In this document: in pieces, positions 32,248 through 36,238 of the stretch
Layout of the letters: every line of letters begins with the position of its first letter
How positions within the stretch are numbered: the stretch's first letter is position 1
NCBI GenBank assembly: GCA_902787145.1
Contig: CADAEZ010000017.1
Span: 1 to 36,238, forward strand
Reading direction: 5' to 3'
Length of the DNA stretch: 36,238 nucleotides
Source: an uncultured Ruminococcus sp.
GTDB lineage: Bacteria; Bacillota; Clostridia; Oscillospirales; Acutalibacteraceae
The notes under the pieces: model-generated
What the model saw: only the letters and a program-made list of their open reading frames with translations
Database searches by the model: none
Told to the model about the DNA's origin: nothing
Translations under genes and position numbers: made by a program

Positions 32248-33021
32248 TTACTGATTGTTGTCAACCGGCGGCTGTTCAGGAGCCTGCTGTTCCTGAGGCT
32301 GCTGATACTGCGGCTGAGTCGGAGCCTGTGGCTGCTGATACTGCGGCTGAACCGGAGCCTGTGGCTGCTGATACTGCGGCTGAACCGGAGCCTGCGGCTG
32401 CTGATACTGCGGCTGAACCGGAGCCTGTGGTTGCTGATACTGGGGCTGCTGATACTGCGGCTGCTGATATTGGGGCTGCTGATATTGCTGATACTGGGGC
32501 TGTGCCTGCGCAGGAAGAATATCAATCTTGTTCCTGCAAACAAAGAGAACAAACGGCAGGATTATCGGGAAGATAATGCTGAGCACAAGCATTACAACAG
32601 CGCTGTCGGGATTTACGTTTTTAAAGAATTTGTAATAACAAATATAATCAAAAACACATAAAGCGATTGCGGCAAACGGAGTAACAAATCCCAGAATGAC
32701 CGTAATCGGCGCGGCTATAGCCGCAATAGCGATGCAAAGCATAATAATAGCAAAGTTATTGCACTTACCGGTGTTCTTCAGGTCATAATAATCACCTATT
32801 TTACCGAGAAGATAAGAGTTGGCAACAGGAATCCACGCCATCCACGGATTCGGAATATTTCTGTTCTTTGCGATTTTGTAAAGTCCGAGGCTTCCGAAAA
32901 TGTAGAGGACAATACCAATCGCTATAACGAACAAAAGGAAAATAATAAGTCCGATACCGATTCCGATAGCGGCTTGCTGAACCGCGGGATCATCCAGGTT
33001 GTAATTGTAGTTGTAAGTCAT
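32248..33021 (-). CDS. Membrane protein (DUF5684-like) with PQYQQ repeat tail
   Basis: A 257-residue membrane protein. After a Tyr/Asn-rich start come about four transmembrane segments (roughly 18-45, 88-105, 107-130, 137-160). The motif YKIAKNRNIPNPWMAWIPVANSYLLGKIGDYYD is typical of DUF5684-like proteins. From about 170 on it is a low-complexity tail of QPQYQQPQAPV-type 11-mers. Such tails recur in small clostridial membrane proteins and may bind or phase-separate; function is unknown. ATG 33021 is preferred over 33039 because GAAAGGG lies 9 nt upstream. The gene lies next to DUF2752 and DUF4190 genes with similar Gln/Pro-rich parts. Confidence 0.75.
   Translation of the reverse strand: MTYNYNYNLDDPAVQQAAIGIGIGLIIFLLFVIAIGIVLYIFGSLGLYKIAKNRNIPNPWMAWIPVANSYLLGKIGDYYDLKNTGKCNNFAIIMLCIAIAAIAAPITVILGFVTPFAAIALCVFDYICYYKFFKNVNPDSAVVMLVLSIIFPIILPFVLFVCRNKIDILPAQAQPQYQQYQQPQYQQPQYQQPQYQQPQAPVQPQYQQPQAPVQPQYQQPQAPVQPQYQQPQAPTQPQYQQPQEQQAPEQPPVDNNQ
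32303..32490 (-). repeat. 33-bp tandem repeats encoding QPQYQQPQAPV
   Basis: About four 33-bp units (core ctgctgatactgcggctg, then aaccggagcctgtgg) are followed by shorter 15-bp PQYQQ units up to about 32490. Units are almost identical at DNA level, showing recent slippage-type expansion. Confidence 0.8.
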
Positions 33022-33144
33022 ATTTTCATACCCTTTCATATTAATAAATTAAGAAAACATTCTATCAGCATTAAAACATTTTCCTATAAACTATATATCA
33101 CAAACAGAGTAAAAAGTCAAATAAAACAGTATACAAAGCGTAAT

Positions 33145-33493
33145 TTATATCGGCGCCAGAGCGGGAATAATATTTTTCAGAATTGTGTAGATAACAACCA
33201 CTGCCGCCAGAATAATAAAAAACCATTTGCTGTGCAGAAGCTTAATCCTGAAAGAGAATCCAAAAACTTTTAAACGGATTCTGCCTCAGTGACAAGAGCA
33301 AATCTCCCCTCAAAAGGGCGTAAACAGAGCGTGTGAATCCGCATCCCGGACAATAGAAATGAAATACATCATAGTAAAAGCACCCGATATTCGGGATATA
33401 GGGGCCGGCGGCTTTAAGCGCAAAATACAGAATCGCTAACGCTATAAACGGCAGGATACATACCGACGCTTTTTTAATTGCTGAGTTATTCAT
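33145..33493 (-). pseudogene. DUF2752 membrane protein, frameshifted in an A tract
   Basis: Frame 1 (33493-33242) reads a DUF2752 protein with signal-like helix 8-30 and the family motif CPGCGFTRSVYALLRGDLLLSLRQNPFKS, then stops after WILFQD. The next frame continues as VFGFSFRIKLLHSKWFF, then a hydrophobic helix (FIILAAVVVIYTILKNIIPALAPI) to a stop at 33145, which is the usual DUF2752 C-terminus. Removing one A from the AAAA at about 33269-33272 joins them into 115 residues, a normal length. Either a recent frameshift or a sequencing indel. The family is a small inner-membrane protein of unknown function. Confidence 0.7.
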
Positions 33494-33535
33494 AGCACCA
33501 AAAGAAAAATCCGACTGAAAAGCCGGATTTATTGA

Positions 33536-34060
33536 TTAATAATAAGAACCGGTCGATTGAACATATCCGGGCAATGCTACAGCACCGCAAATCCACATAA
33601 TCAATCCGACTATCGCGAATCCGAGAGCAATAGCGCACATAATGATTCCGGCGGTAGCAACACCGTTTTCAACAGGCTTGCTCTTTTTGGAGATAATACC
33701 GAGAATCAGACCTACAATCGGAATCGCAAAAGCGCCTCCGCAGCATACAAGCGATATAATTCCGAGCACCATAGACGCGATACCTTTGCCGTCATTCTGC
33801 TTAGGAGGATTCTGCTGATAACCATACTGAGCATTCGGCTGAGCGTACTGGCTGTACTGTGTATTCTGATTGTACGGGTCTGCCGACTGAGCGTAAGGCG
33901 TGTTCTGTTGGGTATTCTGATACGCGGGCTGAGCATATGGTACGCTCTGCTGGGTGTTCTGATTCGCGGGCTGAGCATATGGTACGCTCTGCTGAGGATT
34001 GTAGCCCTGTCCGTAGTTAGTATTCTGATTATTAAGGTTATTATTTTCGTAATTATCCAT
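33536..34060 (-). CDS. DUF4190-like membrane protein with Gln-rich N-terminus
   Basis: A 174-residue protein. Residues 1-90 are Asn/Gln/Tyr/Pro-rich repeats (NTQQSVPYAQPAYQ type). GKGIASMVLGIISLVCCGGAFAIPIVGLILGIISKK near 92-128 is the DUF4190 signature (two hydrophobic segments), followed by a second pair to 168. Domain order is the usual one for clostridial DUF4190 proteins. ATG 34060 has AAGGGGG 9 nt upstream; the longer frame to 34174 would cover the promoter region of the divergent tRNA genes. No function is established. Confidence 0.75.
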   Translation of the reverse strand: MDNYENNNLNNQNTNYGQGYNPQQSVPYAQPANQNTQQSVPYAQPAYQNTQQNTPYAQSADPYNQNTQYSQYAQPNAQYGYQQNPPKQNDGKGIASMVLGIISLVCCGGAFAIPIVGLILGIISKKSKPVENGVATAGIIMCAIALGFAIVGLIMWICGAVALPGYVQSTGSYY

Positions 34061-34175
34061 AGTAATATCCCCCTTTACATTAGGTATTATAGAATAGAAG
34101 AAAATGTTTGTCAACATAAAAAGCAAAGGCGCAGGTATAAAACAAAAATAATTTAAAAAATATTCCGAAAACATC

Positions 34176-34204
34176 TTGACACATTTCTATTATTATGATA
34201 TTAT
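34176..34204 (+). promoter_or_regulatory. Promoter of the tRNA unit
   Basis: TTGACA (34176-34181), 17-nt spacer, TATTAT (34199-34204), 18 nt before the tRNA-Thr 5' end. Confidence 0.8.
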
Positions 34205-34221
34205 AAACAAGCTGTGAACAC

Positions 34222-34339
34222 GCTGGTGTAGCTCAGTTGGTAGAGCAGCTGATTTGTAATCAGCAGGTCGGGGGTTCAAGTCCGTCCACCAGGATTTGTA
34301 ATCAGCAGGTCGGGGGTTCAAGTCCGTCCACCAGCTCCA
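34222..34339 (+). tRNA. tRNA-Thr (TGT) containing a 42-bp tandem duplication
   Basis: Acceptor 5' arm GCTGGTG (34222-34228), D arm GCTC...GAGC, anticodon stem-loop GCTGA-TTTGTAA-TCAGC (anticodon TGT, reads ACA), T arm with GGGGGTTCAAGTCC. The segment 34251-34292 (from the anticodon stem to the acceptor 3' arm) is repeated exactly at 34293-34334. After the first copy the acceptor would end CACCAG-G with no CCA; after the second it ends CACCAGC-T-CCA. Removing one copy gives a perfect 76-nt tRNA with encoded CCA. As written, RNA folding must choose one 3' half. Either a pseudogene, a recombination scar or an assembly error. Confidence 0.85.
34293..34334 (+). repeat. Second copy of the 3' part of tRNA-Thr (42-bp direct repeat)
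   Basis: Identical to 34251-34292 with no spacer. It spans part of the anticodon stem, the anticodon, T arm and acceptor 3' strand, the same part of a tRNA that integrases often copy as an att site. Confidence 0.9.
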
Positions 34340-34342
34340 ACG

Positions 34343-34372
34343 ATTTGCTACAGGCTTTTGTCTGTAGCAAAT
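34343..34372 (+). other. Hairpin between the two tRNA genes
   Basis: ATTTGCTACAG (34343-34353) pairs with CTGTAGCAAAT (34362-34372), perfect 11 bp with an 8-nt loop and no T tract. Probably a processing stem in the tRNA precursor rather than a terminator. Confidence 0.5.
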
Positions 34373-34386
34373 ACAATTTAAGATGT

Positions 34387-34471
34387 GGGAGAGTTCCCGA
34401 GTGGCCAAAGGGGGCAGACTGTAAATCTGTTGCGTTTCGCTTCGGTGGTTCGAATCCACCCTCTCCCACCA
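34387..34471 (+). tRNA. tRNA-Tyr (GTA)
   Basis: 85 nt, class II with a long variable arm (TTGCGTTTCGCTTC region). Acceptor GGGAGAG pairs with CTCTCCC, discriminator A, CCA encoded at 34469-34471. Anticodon loop CTGTAAA gives GTA (Tyr). T arm GGTGGTTCGAATCCACC. No defect seen. Confidence 0.95.
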
Positions 34472-34473
34472 GC

Positions 34474-34504
34474 AAAACCGGTAGTCCAATGGACTACCGG
34501 TTTT
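34474..34504 (+). terminator. Terminator of the tRNA unit
   Basis: AAAACCGGTAGTCC (34474-34487) and GGACTACCGGTTTT (34491-34504), a perfect 14-bp stem with its own T tract, 2 nt after the tRNA-Tyr CCA. Confidence 0.85.
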
Positions 34505-34509
34505 GTCTT

Positions 34510-34534
34510 GTGGGAATAAGAGGGTGGATTCGAA
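34510..34534 (-). repeat. Inverted partial copy of the tRNA-Tyr 3' end
   Basis: The complement of 34519-34534 (ttcgaatccaccctct) is identical to tRNA-Tyr 34449-34464. After a 4-nt insertion the match resumes with cccac, like the acceptor end. It lies 48 bp past the tRNA, on the opposite strand. Confidence 0.6.
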
Positions 34535-34550
34535 ATTACCTGCGACAAAA

Positions 34551-34576
34551 ACAACGGAGGATTATTCCTCCGTTGT
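34551..34576 (-). terminator. Terminator of the secreted Ig-like gene
   Basis: ACAACGGAGGA-ttat-TCCTCCGTTGT, perfect 11-bp stem. On the minus strand it is followed by TTTTTG. It lies 22 bp after the stop at 34598. Confidence 0.75.
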
Positions 34577-34597
34577 CATTATTATATTTGATTAACA

Positions 34598-35473
34598 CTA
34601 AATGTAAGTAATGCCAAAGTCATAACTTACATTGGTTGTATCGTTTTCATAAACTGTTATTGATTTAAAAGTATATTTTTGATATCCAATATACTTTCCT
34701 AAGAAGTCTGCATTTGTCTTGGTAACATATCCACTAACTGCATTTGATATAGCTTTTTCGTAGGATTCTTTATTATCGAATCCACTACCACTTGTTGTTT
34801 TATTTGATTTAATAAACAATAAATATTCTCCAACCGGAATACGATCAAATATATAGTTTCCCATACCATCAACAGACGCACAATAAACTCCGATTTTTTC
34901 ACATTCAAAACTTAATGCCCATCCAACATATGAACTTAAATTATTTTTTGAAGCACTACCGTTTTTCGGTATCAACCAAACCTTAGCACCTGTATCGGCT
35001 CTGTTGCCTATATAATTATTATATAGATATGTTATAGTTCCGCTTACCTTACCAAACTTTGCAACAGGAATAGAATTATTGATTTGTTTTATATTGGAAG
35101 AAGCTTTTTTTACAGTAAGAGCAAGCTTTTTGCTTAGTTTCTTTCCACTTTTATTCTTTCCTTTTGTCTTAACTGTTATTACAGCTTTACCCGGTTTCTT
35201 TGCTTTTAATGTAACTTTGTTTTTACGTGCCATTACGGTAACAATTGATGCATTAGAAGATGTCACAACATACTTCGTAGACGCTTTCCCCTTAGTCTTA
35301 ATTGTAACCTTAAAGGTCTTTGAGGCAGATTTTTTATTTGTGGGAATTGTTATAGTAGCCTTTTTCTTGAATTTCAGCGATTTTACATATGATCCTGTTT
35401 TCGCGCTTGCACCCAATACAAAACTTGGTAGAATCATAAGTGTACAAAGAACTAAACTAATAATCTTTTTCAT
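34598..35473 (-). CDS. Secreted Ig-like / carboxypeptidase-regulatory-like domain protein
   Basis: A 291-residue secreted protein. Signal peptide 1-24 (MKKIISLVLCTLMILPSFVLGASA). Residues about 28-130 are a Lys/Thr-rich Ig-like (Big_2-like) domain, e.g. SNASIVTVMARKNKVTLKAKKPGKAVITVKT. Residues about 145-250 look like a carboxypeptidase-regulatory/SdrD-like beta sandwich (SGTITYLYNN...VDGMGNYIFDRIPVGEYLLFI). There is no anchor motif. Clearly more A/T-rich than the genes before it. ATG 35473 has GAAAGGGTG 7 nt upstream; a GTG at 35482 is inside that ribosome binding site. Controlled by a promoter at 35496-35524 that contains an operator for the divergent XRE protein. Role unknown; perhaps surface-exposed or competition-related. 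Confidence 0.8.
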   Translation of the reverse strand: MKKIISLVLCTLMILPSFVLGASAKTGSYVKSLKFKKKATITIPTNKKSASKTFKVTIKTKGKASTKYVVTSSNASIVTVMARKNKVTLKAKKPGKAVITVKTKGKNKSGKKLSKKLALTVKKASSNIKQINNSIPVAKFGKVSGTITYLYNNYIGNRADTGAKVWLIPKNGSASKNNLSSYVGWALSFECEKIGVYCASVDGMGNYIFDRIPVGEYLLFIKSNKTTSGSGFDNKESYEKAISNAVSGYVTKTNADFLGKYIGYQKYTFKSITVYENDTTNVSYDFGITYI

Positions 35474-35495
35474 AATTATCACCCTTTCTTAGTTA

Positions 35496-35524
35496 ATAAT
35501 AACACTTTTAGAACAATTTGTCAA
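35496..35524 (-). promoter_or_regulatory. Promoter of the secreted Ig-like gene
   Basis: On the minus strand TTGACA (35519-35524), 17-nt spacer, TATTAT (35496-35501), 23 bp before the start codon. Operator half-site ACACTTTTA fills the spacer. Confidence 0.8.
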
Positions 35525-35582
35525 CACTTTAAGTGTATATTGTTAACACCTAATGTGTAAGCTATTAATCTACAATTAGTGT
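35502..35582. promoter_or_regulatory. Operator array of the XRE repressor
   Basis: Related 13-mers stand at regular steps: ACACTTTTAGAAC (35502), ACACTTTAAGTGT (35524, perfect palindrome with one central base), ACACCTAATGTGT (35546) and ctacaattaGTGT (35570). Starts are 22, 22 and 24 bp apart, about two helical turns each. The first lies in the spacer of the minus promoter, the third exactly in the spacer of the plus promoter, and the fourth near the plus start point. The consensus ACAC-N5-GTGT is inferred. Confidence 0.7.
35540..35568 (+). promoter_or_regulatory. Promoter of the XRE regulator gene
   Basis: TTGTTA (35540-35545), 17-nt spacer made of the operator ACACCTAATGTGT plus aagc, TATTAA (35563-35568), 28 bp before the start codon. 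Confidence 0.65.
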
Positions 35583-35596
35583 TGAGGTGATACACA

Positions 35597-35893
35597 ATGA
35601 TTAATGGTTTACCTAACAGATTAAGACAACTTCGTTTAAGATATTGTTTTTCACAAAAAGATGTTGCTAATAAACTAAAAGTATCTACATCTATTATCTC
35701 AGCCTATGAAACTGGCGAGCGAACACCCAGCACTGAAATCATATTGGCTATTTCTTATCTTTACAATGTTAGTACTGATTATTTGCTTGGGAAAGAAAAC
35801 AAACAACCGCAAATATCAATTGATACATCTGGATTAAACGATAAACAAATCAAATCTATAAAATCTTTGATAAAAAGCTTTCAAGAAAAATAA
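35597..35893 (+). CDS. XRE-family (Cro/C1-type) transcriptional repressor
   Basis: A 98-residue regulator. The helix-turn-helix covers about residues 5-62: LPNRLRQLRLRYCFSQKDVANKLKVSTSIISAYETGERTPSTEIILAISYLYNVSTDYLLG, with the classical recognition helix VSTSIISAYETG. A short helical tail (DKQIKSIKSLIKSFQ) probably dimerises it. GAGGTGA lies 6 nt before ATG 35597. It is divergent from the secreted Ig-like gene, and the 123-bp gap holds an operator array overlapping both promoters, so it most likely represses itself and its neighbour. This is the last gene of clear Firmicutes character in the window. Confidence 0.93.
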   Translation: MINGLPNRLRQLRLRYCFSQKDVANKLKVSTSIISAYETGERTPSTEIILAISYLYNVSTDYLLGKENKQPQISIDTSGLNDKQIKSIKSLIKSFQEK

Positions 35894-35902
35894 TAAATAA
35901 TT

Positions 35903-36175
35903 TTAATATGTAAACAATTCGCCGGACGATTTTCTACACGGCCTTTCGAATCCCGTCAGGATTTTGTTCATACCAATAACAATGCACCCCAAATAGGGGT
36001 GCATTGTTATTGGTCTGCCTGACTTGTATTTGTTGTCGAATCTATTCTCAAGTTTGTCAAACGAACTAACGTTGAAACTGACTTTGGGTTGGATGTTGAT
36101 TGAACCAACTTCGTGCTGTGCGAAACTTGTGGCTGAGCATGCCACCATGGCGATTGCTAAAATTACTTTTTTCAT
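35903..36175 (-). CDS. Bacteroidota-like secreted/outer-membrane protein start, chimeric frame
   Basis: The frame begins MKKVILAIAMVACSATSFAQ, a signal peptide with the SFAQ cleavage end typical of Bacteroidota. HEVGSINIQPKVSFNVSSFDKLENRFDNKYKSGRPI follows, like the first strands of a small outer-membrane beta-barrel. After about residue 55 it runs into the 19-bp hairpin (35971-36013) and continues as unrelated sequence to a stop at 35903, so the true gene is probably cut there. There is no Shine-Dalgarno before ATG 36175; instead there is an A-rich leader with several caac/aaac steps, as in Bacteroidota. Real in its first 55 codons, artificial or truncated after that. Confidence 0.55.
   Translation of the reverse strand: MKKVILAIAMVACSATSFAQHEVGSINIQPKVSFNVSSFDKLENRFDNKYKSGRPITMHPYLGCIVIGMNKILTGFERPCRKSSGELFTY
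35971..36013. repeat. 19-bp perfect inverted repeat at a likely sequence junction
   Basis: accaataacaatgcacccc and ggggtgcattgttattggt are perfect complements separated by 5 nt (aaata). The hairpin lies inside the foreign-looking frame. It could be an insertion-sequence end, a terminator or a fold-back assembly junction. Confidence 0.8.
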
Positions 36176-36238
36176 GTTGTTGTTTTTTTAATTGTTTGTT
36201 ATTTTTGTTTGTTAATATTTTTTCGAGGATAATTCCTT

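Noticed and set aside
32303..32490. CRISPR-like regular repeats
   Set aside because: 33-bp units are contiguous without unique spacers and encode protein repeats in frame; no cas genes in the window.
32160..32576. Ser/Arg-rich and Ala/Glu-rich frames across the repeat region
   Set aside because: Other-frame readings of the PQYQQ repeat DNA; no ribosome binding sites.
33712..33978. Arg/Ser-rich frame inside the DUF4190 gene
   Set aside because: Out-of-frame reading of the Gln-rich repeats.
34193..34489. 98-codon minus-strand frame over the tRNA genes
   Set aside because: It reads the complement of tRNA-Thr and tRNA-Tyr; a common false ORF at tRNA loci.

Overview
The window looks like a low-GC Gram-positive gut Clostridia chromosome of the Ruminococcus/Oscillospiraceae kind. 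The support is strong AAGGAGG-type ribosome binding sites, a clostridial-order V-type ATPase operon, an aspS-gatCAB block, a BspA-like leucine-rich-repeat surface protein, a YolD-partnered Y-family polymerase and Firmicutes-style SOS boxes. This is inference from gene content; no marker gene fixes the genus.

Layout. Positions 1-2550 are accessory: the cut-off N-terminus of a cytosine-5 DNA methyltransferase with a fused helix-turn-helix, an AAA/DUF4143-type ATPase preceded by three phased direct repeats, and a small secreted protein. Positions about 2600-6410 hold a compact mobilizable element: a structured leader with its own terminator, mobC, a relaxase, a run of very small ORFs, and a large serine recombinase of TnpX type. 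Positions 6432-15025 (minus) are a nine-gene V-type ATPase operon in the order G/H-C-I-K-F-E-A-B-D. Next come a LexA-controlled DNA polymerase/YolD pair, pncB, a REP/MITE-like inverted repeat, a 1293-residue LRR protein, then pncA-nadE. PncA, PncB and NadE together cover most of NAD salvage from nicotinamide.

Positions 24133-29833 (minus) carry aspS-gatC-gatA-gatB and a VanY-like lipoprotein. The aspS-gatCAB arrangement fits the indirect route to Asn-tRNA(Asn), but gatA as given has a 62-nt deletion and frameshift. Positions 30122-34060 hold a tiny Cys-rich protein, a Cys-rich BclA-like protein, a vWA protein with its upstream regulator, and three small membrane proteins, two with Gln/Pro-rich repeats and one (DUF2752) frameshifted. 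Positions 34176-34504 are a tRNA-Thr/tRNA-Tyr unit in which tRNA-Thr contains a 42-bp tandem duplication of its 3' part. Positions 34598-35893 hold a secreted Ig-like protein divergent from an XRE repressor, with a phased operator array between them. From about 35900 the sequence changes style: a 19-bp perfect hairpin and a Bacteroidota-like secreted protein start without a Shine-Dalgarno suggest a contig chimera or foreign DNA.

The points most worth following are the tRNA-Thr duplication, the XRE operator array, the attenuator-like leader of the mobilizable element, the 39-residue Cys-rich gene, and the number of lesions (methyltransferase N-terminus, gatA, DUF2752, tRNA-Thr, right-end hairpin). 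That many lesions in 36 kb raises a real question about assembly quality. I do not see a convincing new multi-gene defence or biosynthetic system.
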